A DNA stretch of 64,000 nucleotides from Rallus limicola (lineage: Eukaryota; Chordata; Aves; Gruiformes; Rallidae): positions 50,913 through 114,912 of the forward strand of contig JAKCOZ010000602.1 in NCBI GenBank assembly GCA_022605955.1, given 5' to 3'. The notes under the pieces were generated by a model. It was given only the letters and a program-made list of their open reading frames with translations, had not been told where the DNA came from and ran no database searches. Position 1 is the first letter of the stretch; each line of letters starts with the position of its first letter. Both the position numbers and the translations under genes were made by a program. Shown here piece after piece: positions 37,062 to 48,873 of the stretch.

Positions 37062-37126
37062 CCTGTTAGGAGGTTTCAGACAAGCTAGGCCTGAAAGGCA
37101 TAGCTTGTCTGAAAGCTCCTAACAGG
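37062..37126. repeat. HOR-boundary hairpin J11, loop form B
   Basis: J7-type stem with one mismatch. Its mirror copy is J20 (59104-59168). Confidence 0.95.
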
Positions 37127-37420
37127 ACACACGAGCAGACCCTGTCACTTTGGCTCTCAGCCTTTTCCTTTGCCTGGAAAGAGGGAACATGCCTGGAACC
37201 TCCTACGGTGCTTTTCTCGGCCCTAGCAGACTGCAATTCAAAACATGCTAAACGTCCAGCAATAACTCCCAAAGTAAAGAAGCTAGGCCTGAAAGGCATA
37301 GCTTGTCTGAAACCTCCTAACATGACACACGAGCAGCCCCTGTCACTTTGGCTCTCAGCCTTTTCCTTTGCCTGGAAAGAGGGAACATGCCTGGAACCTC
37401 CTACGGTGCTTTTCTCGGCC

Positions 37421-37520
37421 CTAGCAACTGCAGTTCAAAACATGCTAAACGTCCAGCAATAACTCCCAAAGTAAAGAAGCTAGGCCTGAAAGGCATAGCT
37501 TGTCTGAAACCTCCGAGCAG
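37421..37520 (+). other. 14-bp loss inside module L
   Basis: CTAGCAACTG (37421-37430) lacks one G, and CCTCCGAGCAG (near 37510-37520) lacks 13 bases that normally include TAACAGGACACAC. It is the only deletion longer than one base that I found in the clean part of the array. It reappears at 58711-58720 and 58799-58810, so it marks the same molecule in both arms. Confidence 0.93.
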
Positions 37521-39074
37521 ACCCTGTCACTTTGGCTCTCAGCCTTTTCCTTTGCCTGGAAAGAGGGAACATGCCTGGAACCTCCTACGGTGCTTTTCTC
37601 GGCCCTAGCAGACTGCAGTTCAAAACATGCTAAACGTCCAGCAATAACTCCCAAAGTAAAGAAGCTAGGCCTGAAAGGCATAGCTTGTCTGAAACCTCCT
37701 AGCAGGACACACGAGCAGACCCTGTCACTTTGGCTCTCAGCCTTTTCCTTTGCCTGGAAAGAGGGAACATGCCTGGAACCTCCTACGGTGCTTTTCTCGG
37801 CCCTAGCAGACTGCAGTTCAAAACATGCTAAACGTCCAGCAATAACTCCCAAAGTAAAGAAGCTAGGCCTGAAAGGCATAGCTTGTCTGAAACCTCCTAA
37901 CAGGACACACGAGCAGACCCTGTCGCTTTGGCTCTCAGCCTTTTCCTTTGCCTGGAAAGAGAGAACATGCCTGGAACCTCCTACGGTGCTTTTCTCGGCC
38001 CTAGCAGACTGCAGTTCAAAACATGCTAAACGTCCAGCAATAACTCCCAAAGTAAAGAAGCTAGGCCTGAAAGGCATAGCTTGTCTGAAACCTCCTAACA
38101 GGACACACGAGCAGACCCTGTCACTTTGGCTCTCAGCCTTTTCCTTTGCCTGGAAAGAGGGAACATGCCTGGAACCTCCTACGGTGCTTTTCTCGGCCCT
38201 AGCAGACTGCAGTTCAAAACATGCTAAACGTCCAGCAATAACTCCCAAAGTAAAGAAGCTAGGCCTGAAAGGCATAGCTTGTCTGAAACCTCCTAACAGG
38301 ACACACGAGCAGCCCTTGTCACTTTGGCTCTCAGCCTTTTCCTTTGCCTGGAAAGAGGGAACATGCCTGGAACCTCCTACGGTGCTTTTCTCGGCCCTAG
38401 CAGACTGCAGTTCAAAACATGCTAAACGTCCAGCAATAACTCCCAAAGTAAAGAAGCTAGGCCTGAAAGGCATAGCTTGTCTGAAACCTCCTAACAGGAC
38501 ACACGAGCAGCCCCTGTCACTTTGGCTCTCAGCCTTTTCCTTTGCCTGGAAAGAGGGAACATGCCTGGAACCTCCTACGGTGCTTTTCTCGGCCCTAGCA
38601 GACTGCAGTTCAAAACATGCTAAACGTCCAGCAATAACTCCCAAAGTAAAGAAGCTAGGCCTGAAAGGCATAGCTTGTCTGAAACCTCCTAACAGGACAC
38701 ACGAGCAGACCCTGTCACTTTGGCTCTCAGCCTTTTCCTTTGCCTGGAAAGAGGGAACATGCCTGGAACCTCCTACGGTGCTTTTCTCGGCCCTAGCAGA
38801 CTGCAGTTCAAAACATGCTAAACGTCCAGCAATAACTCCCAAAGTAAAGAAGCTAGGAATGAAAGGCATAGCTTGTCTGAAACCTCCTAACAGGACACAC
38901 AAGCAGACCCTGTCACTTTGGCTCTCAGCCTTTTCCTTTGCCTGGAAAGAGGGAACATGCCTGGAACCTCCTACGGTGCTTTTCTCAGCCCTAGAAGACT
39001 GCAGTTCAAAACATGCTAAACGTCCAGCAATAACTCCCAAAGTAAAGAAGCTAGGCATGAAAGGCATAGCTTGT

Positions 39075-39139
39075 CCTGTTAGGAGGTTTCAGACAAGCTA
39101 GGCCTGAAAGGCATAGCTTGTCTGAAAGCTCCTAACAGG
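39075..39139. repeat. HOR-boundary hairpin J12, loop form B
   Basis: J7-type stem with one mismatch. Its mirror copy is J19 (57089-57152). Confidence 0.95.
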
Positions 39140-40903
39140 ACACACGAGCAGACCCTGTCACTTTGGCTCTCAGCCTTTTCCTTTGCCTGGAAAGAGGGAA
39201 CATGCCTGGAACCTCTAACGGTGCTTTTCTCGGCCCTAGCAGACTGCAATTCAAAACATGCTAAACGTCCAGCAATAACTCCCAAAGTAAAGAAGCTAGG
39301 CCTGAAAGGCATAGCTTGTCTGAAACCTCCTAACATGACACACGAGCAGCCCCTGTCACTTTGGCTCTCAGCCTTTTCCTTTGCCTGGAAAGAGGGAACA
39401 TGCCTGGAACCTCCTACGGTGCTTTTCTCGGCCCTAGCAGACTGCAGTTCAAAACATGCTAAACGTCCAGCAATAACTCCCAAAGTAAAGAAGCTAGGCC
39501 TGAAAGGCATAGCTTGTCTGAAACCTCCTAACAGGACACCCGAGAAGACCCTGTCACTTTGGCTCTCAGCCTTTTCCTTTGCCTGGAAAGAGGGAACATG
39601 CCTGGAACCTCCTACGGTGCTTTTCTCGGCCCTAGCAGACTGCAGTTCAAAACATGCTAAACGTCCAGCAATAACTCCCAAAGTAAAGAAGCTAGGCCTG
39701 AAAGGCATAGCTTGTCTGAAACCTCCTAGCAGGACACACGAGCAGACCCTGTCACTTTGGCTCTCAGCCTTTTCCTTTGCCTGGAAAGAGGAAACATGCC
39801 TGGAACCTCCTACGGTGCTTTTCTCGGCCCTAGCAGACTGCAGTTCAAAACATGCTAAACGTCCAGCAATAACTCCCAAAGTAAAGAAGCTAGGCCTGAA
39901 AGGCATAGCTTGTCTGAAACCTCCTAACAGGACACACGAGCAGACCCTGTCGCTTTGGCTCTCAGCCTTTTCCTTTGCCTGGAAAGAGAGAACATGCCTG
40001 GAACCTCCTACGGTGCTTTTCTCGGCCCTAGCAGACTGCAGTTCAAAACATGCTAAACGTCCAGCAATAACTCCCAAAGTAAAGAAGCTAGGCCTGAAAG
40101 GCATAGCTTGTCTGAAACCTCCTAACAGGACACACGAGCAGACCCTGTCACTTTGGCTCTCAGCCTTTTCCTTTGCCTGGAAAGAGGGAACATGCCTGGA
40201 ACCTCCTACGGTGCTTTTCTCGGCCCTAGCAGACTGCAGTTCAAAACATGCTAAACGTCCAGCAATAACTCCCAAAGTAAAGAAGCTAGGCCTGAAAGGC
40301 ATAGCTTGTCTGAAACCTCCTAACAGGACACACGAGCAGCCCTTGTCACTTTGGCTCTCAGCCTTTTCCTTTGCCTGGAAAGAGGGAACATGCCTGGAAC
40401 CTCCTACGGTGCTTTTCTCGGCCCTAGCAGACTGCAGTTCAAAACATGCTAAACGTCCAGCAATAACTCCCAAAGTAAAGAAGCTAGGCCTGAAAGGCAT
40501 AGCTTGTCTGAAACCTCCTAACAGGACACACGAGCAGCCCCTGTCACTTTGGCTCTCAGCCTTTTCCTTTGCCTGGAAAGAGGGAACATGCCTGGAACCT
40601 CCTACGGTGCTTTTCTCGGCCCTAGCAGACTGCAGTTCAAAACATGCTAAACGTCCAGCAATAACTCCCAAAGTAAAGAAGCTAGGAATGAAAGGCATAG
40701 CTTGTCTGAAACCTCCTAACAGGACACACAAGCAGACCCTGTCACTTTGGCTCTCAGCCTTTTCCTTTGCCTGGAAAGAGGGAACATGCCTGGAACCTCC
40801 TACGGTGCTTTTCTCGGCCCTAGAAGACTGCAGTTCAAAACATGCTAAACGTCCAGCAATAACTCCCAAAGTAAAGAAGCTAGGCATGAAAGGCATAGCT
40901 TGT
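39075..40903 (+). repeat. HOR module M: 9 monomers + 47 bp
   Basis: Exactly 1829 bp with the order of module I. Private changes are ACCTCTAACG (39211-39220), CCCGAGAAG (39539-39547) and GAGGAAACATG (near 39789). GCAGCCCTTG replaces the AACTTCCAAAG stretch of module I. Confidence 0.9.
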
Positions 40904-40968
40904 CCTGTTAGGAGGTTTCAGACAAGCTAGGCCTGAAAGGCATAGCTTGTCTGAAAGCTCCTAACAGG
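40904..40968. repeat. HOR-boundary hairpin J13, loop form B
   Basis: J7-type stem with one mismatch. Its mirror copy is J18 (55260-55323). Confidence 0.95.
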
Positions 40969-43529
40969 ACACACGAGCAGACCCTGTCACTTTGGCTCTC
41001 AGCCTTTTCCTTTGCCTGGAAAGAGGGAACATGCCTGGAACCTCCTACGGTGCTTTTCTCGGCCCTAGCAGACTGCAATTCAAAACATGCTAAACGTCCA
41101 GCAATAACTCCCAAAGTAAAGAAGCTAGGCCTGAAAGGCATAGCTTGTCTGAAACCTCCTAACAGGACACACGAGCAGCCCCTGTCACTTTGGCTCTCAG
41201 CCTTTTCCTTTGCCTGGAAAGAGGGAACATGCCTGGAACCTCCTACGGTGCTTTTCTCGGCCCTAGCAGACTGCAGTTCAAAACATGCTAAACGTCCAGC
41301 AATAACTCCCAAAGTAAAGAAGCTAGGCCTGAAAGGCATAGCTTGTCTGAAACCTCCTAACAGGACACCCGAGCAGACCCTGTCACTTTGGCTCTCAGCC
41401 TTTTCCTTTGCCTGGAAAGAGGGAACATGCCTGGAACCTCCTACGGTGCTTTTCTCGGCCCTAGCAGACTGCAGTTCAAAACATGCTAAACGTCCAGCAA
41501 TAACTCCCAAAGTAAAGAAGCTAGGCCTGAAAGGCATAGCTTGTCTGAAACCTCCTAGCAGGACACACGAGCAGACCCTGTCACTTTGGCTCTCAGCCTT
41601 TTCCTTTGCCTGGAAAGAGGGAACATGCCTGGAACCTCCTACGGTGCTTTTCTCGGCCCTAGCAGTCTGCAGTTCAAAACATGCTAAACGTCCAGCAATA
41701 ACTCCCAAAGTAAAGAAGCTAGGCCTGAAAGGCATAGCTTGTCTGAAACCTCCTAACAGGACACACGAGCAGACCCTGTCGCTTTGGCTCTCAGCCTTTT
41801 CCTTTGCCTGGAAAGAGAGAACATGCCTGGAACCTCCTACGGTGCTTTTCTCGGCCCTAGCAGACTGCAGTTCAAAACATGCTAAACGTCCAGCAATAAC
41901 TCCCAAAGTAAAGAAGCTAGGCCTGAAAGGCATAGCTTGTCTGAAAGCTCCTAACAGGACACACGAGCAGACCCTGTCACTTTGGCTCTCAGCCTTTTCC
42001 TTTGCCTGGAAAGAGGGAACATGCCTGGAACCTCCTACGGTGCTTTTCTCGGCCCTAGCAGACTGCAATTCAAAACATGCTAAACGTCCAGCAATAACTC
42101 CCAAAGTAAAGAAGCTAGGCCTGAAAGGCATAGCTTGTCTGAAACCTCCTAGCAGGACACACGAGCAGACCCTGTCACTTTGGCTCTCAGCCTTTTCCTT
42201 TGCCTGGAAAGAGGGAACATGCCTGGAACCTCCTACGGTGCTTTTCTCGGCCCTAGCAGACTGCAGTTCAAAACATTCTAAACGTCCAGCAATAACTCCC
42301 AAAGTAAAGAAGCTAGGCCTGAAAGGCATAGCTTGTCTGAAACCTCCTAACAGGACACACGAGCAGACCCTGTCGCTTTGGCTCTCAGCCTTTTCCTTTG
42401 CCTGGAAAGAGAGAACATGCCTGGAACCTCCTACGGTGCTTTTCTCGGCCCTAGCAGACTGCAGTTCAAAACATGCTAAACGTCCAGCAATAACTCCCAA
42501 AGTAAAGAAGCTAGGCCTGAAAGGCATAGCTTGTCTGAAACCTCCTAACAGGACACACGAGCAGACCCTGTCACTTTGGCTCTCAGCCTTTTCCTTTGCC
42601 TGGAAAGAGGGAACATGCCTGGAACCTCCTACGGTGCTTTTCTCGGCCCTAGCAGACTGCAGTTCAAAACATGCTAAACGTCCAGCAATAACTCCCAAAG
42701 TAAAGAAGCTAGGCCTGAAAGGCATAGCTTGTCTGAAACCTCCTAACAGGACACACGAGCAGCCCTTGTCACTTTGGCTCTCAGCCTTTTCCTTTGCCTG
42801 GAAAGAGGGAACATGCCTGGAACCTCCTACGGTGCTTTTCTCGGCCCTAGCAGACTGCAGTTCAAAACATGCTAAACGTCCAGCAATAACTCCCAAAGTA
42901 AAGAAGCTAGGCCTGAAAGGCATAGCTTGTCTGAAACCTCCTAACAGGACACACGAGCAGCCCCTGTCACTTTGGCTCTCAGCCTTTTCCTTTGCCTGGA
43001 AAGAGGGGAACATGCCTGGAACCTCCTACGGTGCTTTTTCTCGGCCCTAGCAGACTGCAGTTCAAAACATGCTAAAACGTCCAGCAATAACTCCCAAAGT
43101 AAAGAAGCTAGGCCTGAAAGGCATAGCTTGTCTGAAACCTCCTAACAGGACACACGAGCAGCCCCTGTCACTTTGGCTCTCAGCCTTTTCCTTTGCCTGG
43201 AAAGAGGGAACATGCCTGGAACCTCCTACGGTGCTTTTCTCGGCCCCTAGCAGACTGCAGTTCAAAACATGCTAAACGTCCAGCAATAACTCCCAAAGTA
43301 AAGAAGCTAGGAATGAAAGGCATAGCTTGTCTGAAACCTCCTAACAGGACACACAAGCAGGACCCTGTCACTTTGCTCTCAGCCTTTTCCTTTGCCTGGA
43401 AAGAGGGAACATGCCTGGAAACCTCCTACGGTGCTTTTCTCGGCCCTAGAAGACTGCAGTTCAAAACATGCTAAACGTCCAGCAATAACTCCCAAAGTAA
43501 AGAAGCTAGGCATGAAAGGCATAGCTTGT
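40904..43529 (+). repeat. HOR module N: 13 monomers + 52 bp, with an internal restart
   Basis: 2626 bp, 5 over 13x198+47; the extra bases are 1-base insertions after 43000. The start series GAAAGCTCC, GCAATTC, CCTAGCAGG, GAGAGAACATG occurs twice, from 40954 and again from 41944, the second time without a hairpin. Private substitutions are GCAGTCTGC (near 41663) and AACATTCTAAAC (near 42273). Confidence 0.9.
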
Positions 43530-43594
43530 CCTGTTAGGAGGTTTCAGACAAGCTAGGCCTGAAAGGCATAGCTTGTCTGAAACCTCCTAACAGG
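43530..43594. repeat. HOR-boundary hairpin J14, loop form B
   Basis: The right arm has GAAACCTCC, so the stem is perfect again, unlike its neighbours J7-J13 and J15. Its mirror copy J17 keeps this state. Confidence 0.95.
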
Positions 43595-46500
43595 ACACAC
43601 GAGCAGACCCTGTCACTTTGGCTCTCAGCCTTTTCCTTTGCCTGGAAAGAGGGAACATGCCTGGAACCTCCTACGGTGCTTTTCTCGGCCCTAGCAGACT
43701 GCAATTCAAAACATGCTAAACGTCCAGCAATAACTCCCAAAGTAAAGAAGCTAGGCCTGAAAGGCATAGCTTGTCTGAAACCTCCTAACATGACACACGA
43801 GCAGCCCCTGTCACTTTGGCTCTCAGCCTTTTCCTTTGCCTGGAAAGAGGGAACATGCCTGGAACCTCCTACGGTGCTTTTCTCGGCCCTAGCAGACTGC
43901 AGTTCAAAACATGCTAAACGTCCAGCAATAACTCCCAAAGTAAAGAAGCTAGGCCTGAAAGGCATAGCTTGTCTGAAACCCTCCTAACAGGACACCCGAG
44001 CAGACCCTGTCACTTTGGCTCTCAGCCTTTTCCTTTGCCTGGAAAGAGGGAACATGCCTGGAACCTCCTACGGTGCTTTTCTTGGCCCTAGCAGACTGCA
44101 GTTCAAAACATGCTAAACGTCCAGCAATAACTCCCAAAGTAAAGAAAGCTAGGCCTGAAAGGCATAGCTTGTCTGAAACCTCCTAGCAGGACACACGAGC
44201 AGACCCTGTCACTTTGGCTCTCAGCCTTTTCCTTTGCCTGGAAAGAGGGAACATGCCTGGAACCTCCTACGGTGCTTTTCTCGCCCTAGCAGACTGCAGT
44301 TCAAAACATGCTAAACGTCCAGCAATAACTCCCAAAGTAAAGAAGCTAGGCCTGAAAGGCATAGCTTGTCTGAAACCTCCTAACAGGACACACGAGCAGA
44401 CCCTGTCGCTTTGGCTCTCAGCCTTTTCCTTTGCCTGGAAAGAGAGAACATGCCTGGAACCTCCTACGGTGCTTTTCTCGGCCCTAGCAGACTGCAGTTC
44501 AAAAACATGCTAAACGTCCAGCAATAACTCCCAAAGTAAAGAAGCTAGGCCTGAAAGGCATAGCTTGTCTGAAACCTCCTAACAGGACACACGAGCAGAC
44601 CCTGTCACTTTGGCTCTCAGCCTTTTCCTTTGCCTGGAAAGAGGGAACATGCCTGGAACCTCCTACGGTGCTTTTCTCGGCCCTAGCAGACTGCAGTTCA
44701 AAACATGCTAAACGTCCAGCAATAACTCCCAAAGTAAAGAAGCTAGGCCTGAAAGGCATAGCTTGTCTGAAACCTCCTAACAGGACACACGAGCAGCCCT
44801 TGTCACTTTGGCTCTCAGCCTTTTCCTTTGCCTGGAAAGAGGGAACATGCCTGGAACCTCCTACGGTGCTTTTCTCGGCCCTAGCAGACTGCAGTTCAAA
44901 ACATGCTAAACGTCCAGCAATAACTCCCAAAGTAAAGAAGCTAGGCCTGAAAGGCATAGCTTGTCTGAAACCTCCTAACAGGACACACGAGCAGCCCCTG
45001 TCACTTTGGCTCTCAGCCTTTTCCTTTGCCTGGAAAGAGGGAACATGCCTGGGAACCTCCTACGGTGCTTTTCTCGGCCCTAGCAGACTGCAATTCAAAA
45101 CATGCTAAACGTCCAGCAATAACTCCCAAAGTAAAGAAGCTAGGCCTGAAAGGCATAGCTTGTCTGAAACCTCCTAACAGGACACACGAGCAAACCCTTT
45201 CACTTTGGCTCTCAGCTTTTTCCTTTGCTTGGAAAGAGGGAACATGCCTGGAACCTCCTACGGTGCTTTTCTCGGCCCTAGCAGACTGCAGTTCAAAACA
45301 TGCTAAACGTCCAGCAATAACTCCCAAAGTAAAGAAGCTAGGCCTGAAAGGCATAGCTTGTCTGAAACCTCCTAACAGGACACACGAGCAGACCTGTCAC
45401 TTTGGCTCTCAGCCTTTTCCTTTGCCTGGAAAGAGGGAACATGCCTGGAACATCCTACGGTGCTTTTCTCGGCCCTAGCAGACTGCAGTTCAAAACATGC
45501 TAAACGTCCAGCAATAACTCCCAAAGTAAAGAAGCTAGGCCTGAAAGGCATAGCTTGTCTGAAACCTCCTAACAGGACACACGAGCAGACCCTGTCACTT
45601 TGGCTCTCAGCCTTTTCCTTTGCCTGGAAAGAGGGAACATGCCTGGAACCTCCTACGGTGCTTTTCTCGGCCCCTAGCAGACTGCAGTTCAAAACATGCT
45701 AAACGTCCAGCAATAACTCCCAAAGTAAAGAAGCTAGGCCTGAAAGGCATAGCTTGTCTGAAACCTCCTAACAGGACACACGAGCAGCCCTTGTCACTTT
45801 GGCTCTCAGCCTTTTCCTTTGCCTGGAAAGAGGGAACATGCCTGGAACCTCCTACGGTGCTTTTCTCGGCCCTAGCATACTGCAGTTCAAAACATGCTAA
45901 ACGTCCAGCAATAACTCCCAAAGTAAAGAAGCTAGGCCTGAAAGGCATAGCTTGTCTGAAACCTCCTAACAGGACACACGAGCAGCCCCTGTCACTTTGG
46001 CTCTCAGCCTTTTCCTTTGCCTGGAAAGAGGGAACATGCCTGGAACCTCCTACGGTGCTTTTCTCGGCCCTAGCAGACTGCAATTCAAAACATGCTAAAC
46101 GTCCAGCAATAACTCCCAAAGTAAAGAAGCTAGGCCTGAAAGGCATTGCTTTGTCTGAAACCTCCTAACAGGACACACGAGCAAACCCTTTCACTTTGGC
46201 TCTCAGCTTTTTCCTTTGCTTGGAAAGAGGGAACATTGCCTGGAACCTCCTACGGTGCTTTTCTCGGCCCTAGCAGACTGCAGTTCAAAACATGCTAAAC
46301 GTCCAGCAATAACTCCCAAAGTAAAGAAGCTAGGCCTGAAAGGCATAGCTTGTCTGAAACCTCCTAACAGGACACACGAGCAGACCCTGTCACTTTGGCT
46401 CTCAGCCTTTTCCTTTGCCTGGAAAGAGGGAACATGCCTGGAACCTCCTACGGTGCTTTTTCTCGGCACTAGCAGACTGCAGTTCAAAACATGCTAAACG

Positions 46501-47346
46501 TCCAGCAATAACTCCCAAAGTAAAGAAGCTAGGCCTGAAAGGCATAGCTTGTCTGAAACCTCCTAACAGGACACACGAGCAGCCCCTGTCACTTTGGCTC
46601 TCAGCCTTTTCCTTTGCCTGGAAAGAGGGAACATGCCTGGAACCTCCTACGGTGCTTTTCTCGGCACTAGCTGACTGCAGTTCAAAACATGCTAAACGTC
46701 CAGCAATAACTCCCAAAGTAAAGAAGCTAGGCCTGAAAGGCATAGCTTGTCTGAAACCTCCTAACAGGACACACGAGCAGCCCCTGTCACTTTGGCTCTC
46801 AGCCTTTTCCTTTGCCTCGAAAGAGGGAACATGCCTGGAACCTCCTACGGTGCTTTTCTCGGCCCTAGCAGACTGCAGTTCAAAACATGCTAAACGTCCA
46901 GCAATAACTCCCAAAGTAAAGAAGCTAGGCCTGAAAGGCATAGCTTGTCTGAAACCTCCTAACAGGACACACGAGCAGACCCTGTCACTTTGGCTCTCAG
47001 CCTTTTCCTTTGCCTGGAAAGAGGGAACATGCCTGGAACCTCCTACGGTGCTTTTTCTCGGCCCTAGCAGACTGCAGTTCAAAACATGCTAAACGTCCAG
47101 CAATAACTCCCAAAGTAAAGAAGCTAGGAATGAAAGGCATAGCTTGTCTGAAACCTCCCTAACAGGACACACAAGCAGACCCTGTCACTTTGGCTCTCAG
47201 CCTTTTCCTTTGCTGGAAAGAGGGAACATGCCTGGAACCTCCTACGGTGCTTTTCCTCGGCCCTAGAAGACTGCAGTTCAAAACATGCTAAACGTCCAGC
47301 AATAACTCCCAAAGTAAAGAAGCTAGGCATGAAAGGCATAGCTTGT
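43530..47346 (+). repeat. HOR module O: 19 monomers, indel-bearing
   Basis: 3817 bp, 8 over 19x198+47, from scattered 1-base indels. It contains two copies of the divergent GAGCAAACCCTTTC/CTTTTTCC monomer (near 45190 and 46185). Private marks are CTTGGCCC (44081-44088), GCATACTGC (near 45875), GGCACTAGC twice (46466 and 46664) and GCCTCGAAAG (near 46815). It ends with AGGAATG, ACACAAGCAG and CCTAGAAGAC. Confidence 0.88.
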
Positions 47347-47411
47347 CCTGTTAGGAGGTTTCAGACAAGCTAGGCCTGAAAGGCATAGCTTGTCTGAAAG
47401 CTCCTAACAGG
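47347..47411. repeat. HOR-boundary hairpin J15, loop form B
   Basis: J7-type stem with one mismatch. It lies 761 bp before the turn point; its mirror J16 lies 765 bp after. Confidence 0.95.
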
Positions 47412-48107
47412 ACACACGAGCAGACCCTGTCACTTTGGCTCTCAGCCTTTTCCTTTGCCTGGAAAGAGGGAACATGCCTGGAACCTCCTACGGTGCTTTT
47501 CTCGGCCCTAGCAGACTGCAATTCAAAACATGCTAAACGTCCAGCAATAACTCCCAAAGTAAAGAAGCTAGGCCTGAAAGGCATAGCTTGTCTGAAACCT
47601 CCTAACATGACACACGAGCAGCCCCTGTCACTTTGGCTCTCAGCCTTTTCCTTTGCCTGGAAAGAGGGAACATGCCTGGAACCTCCTACGGTGCTTTTCT
47701 CCGGCCCTAGCAGACTGCAGTTCAAAACATGCTAAACGTCCAGCAATAACTCCCAAAGTAAAGAAGCTAGGCCTGAAAGGCATAGCTTGTCTGAAACCTC
47801 CTAACAGGACACCCGAGCAGACCCTGTCACTTTGGCTCTCAGCCTTTTTCTTTGCCTGGAAAGAGGGAACATGCCTGGAACCTCCTACGGTGCTTTTCTC
47901 GGCCCTAGCAGACTGCAGTTCAAAACATGCTAAACGTCCAGCAATAACTCCCAAAGTAAAGAAGCTAGGCCTGAAAGGCATAGCTTGTCTGAAACCTCCT
48001 AACAGGACACACGAGCAGACCCTGTCACTTTGGCTCTCAGCCTTTTCCTTTGCCTGGAAAGAGGGAACATGCCTGGAACATCCTACGGTGCTTTTCTCGG
48101 CCCTAGC
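47347..48107 (+). repeat. HOR module P (interrupted at the turn point)
   Basis: About 3.8 monomers after the last forward hairpin. They carry GCAATTC, AACATGACAC and CCCGAG as in module I. The final monomer has GGAACATCCTACGG (near 48076) and stops after GGCCCTAGC, about base 113 of the unit, where the reverse copy begins. Confidence 0.9.
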
Positions 48108-48127
48108 TGCTAGGGCCCGAGAAAAGC
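48090..48127. other. Turn point of the palindrome (orientation switch)
   Basis: GGCCCTAGC (48099-48107), one T (48108), then GCTAGGGCC (48109-48117). The symmetry continues outward, broken first by one extra C at 48118. No adapter, spacer, transposon end or unique sequence lies at the switch. A spacer of one base between 16-kb arms would be very unstable in a living chromosome, which favours a fold-back read or assembly artefact. Confidence 0.93.
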
Positions 48128-48873
48128 ACCGTAGGATGTTCCAGGCATGTTCCCTCTTTCCAGGCAAAGGAAAAGGCTGAGAGCCAAAGTGACAGGGTCT
48201 GCTCGTGTGTCCTGTTAGGAGGTTTCAGACAAGCTATGCCTTTCAGGCCTAGCTTCTTTACTTTGGGAGTTATTGCTGGACGTTTAGCATGTTTTGAACT
48301 GCAGTCTGCTAGGGCCGAGAAAAGCACCGTAGGAGGTTCCAGGCATGTTCCCTCTTTCCAGGGCAAAAGAAAAAAAGGCTGAGAGCCAAAGTGACAGGGT
48401 CTGCTCGGGTGTCCTGTTAGGAGGTTTCAGACAAGCTATGCCTTTCAGGCCTAGCTTCTTTACTTTGGGAGTTATTGCTGGACGTTTAGCATGTTTTGAA
48501 CTGCAGTCTGCTAGGGCCGAGAAAAGCACCGTAGGAGGTTCCAGGCATGTTCCCTCTTTCCAGGCAAAGGAAAAGGCTGAGAGCCAAAGTGACAGGGGCT
48601 GCTCGTGTGTCATGTTAGGAGGTTTCAGACAAGCTATGCCTTTCAGGCCTAGCTTCTTTACTTTGGGAGTTATTGCTGACGGTTAGCATGTTTTGAATTG
48701 CAGTCTGCTAGGGCCGAGAAAAGCACCGTAGGAGGTTCCAGGCATGTTCCCTCTTTCCAGGCAAAGGAAAAGGCTGAGAGCCAAAGTGACAGGGTCTGCT
48801 CGTGTGTCCTGTTAGGGAGCTTTCAGACAAGCTATGCCTTTCAGGCCTAGCTTGTCTGAAACCTCCTAACAGG
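48109..48873 (-). repeat. Mirror of module P
   Basis: 765 bp against 761 bp in the forward copy. The first monomer again carries the complement of the private GGAACATCC change, so it is the same monomer read twice and not a neighbour. It differs mainly by extra bases such as CCCGAG at 48116-48121. Confidence 0.92.
48808..48873. repeat. Hairpin J16, mirror of J15
   Basis: Reverse complement of J15 including the GGAGCTTTC mismatch, plus one inserted G. Confidence 0.93.

Larger units (their letters stand above)
37062..39074 (+). repeat. HOR module L: 10 monomers, 14 bp short
   Basis: 2013 bp, 14 less than 10x198+47. One base is missing in CTAGCAACTG (37421-37430) and 13 bases are missing where CCTCC joins GAGCAG directly (37511-37520). 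The marks CCTAGCAGG, GTCGCTTTGG/GAGAGAACATG and GCAGCCCTTG follow. A private CTCAGCC change lies at 38985-38991. Confidence 0.9.
1..48107 (+). repeat. 198-bp satellite array, forward orientation (about 239 monomers)
   Basis: Head-to-tail copies of a 198-bp unit fill the interval. The phase is kept exactly over long distances: monomer starts at 9113, 12083, 24557 and 26339 differ by whole multiples of 198. The only non-monomer sequence is a 47-bp hairpin insertion at 15 places. Copies differ from the consensus by a few substitutions each. No gene, transposon or unique sequence interrupts the array. The monomer is close to a nucleosome repeat length and CpG-poor, which suits constitutive heterochromatin (inference). 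I do not recognise the family by name. Confidence 0.97.
32233..48107 (+). repeat. Left arm of giant palindrome
   Basis: 15.9 kb whose reverse complement follows at 48109-64000. Hairpins lie 761, 4578, 7204, 9033, 11046, 13073 and 15298 bp left of 48108. On the right they lie 765, 4593, 7215, 9044, 11060, 13083 and 15315 bp away. The small drift is explained by 1-base indels. The left limit is set only by the window end. Confidence 0.95.

Noticed and set aside
1..48107. CRISPR-like array
   Set aside because: Repeats are contiguous with no unique spacers, the unit is 198 bp, and no cas-like gene is present.
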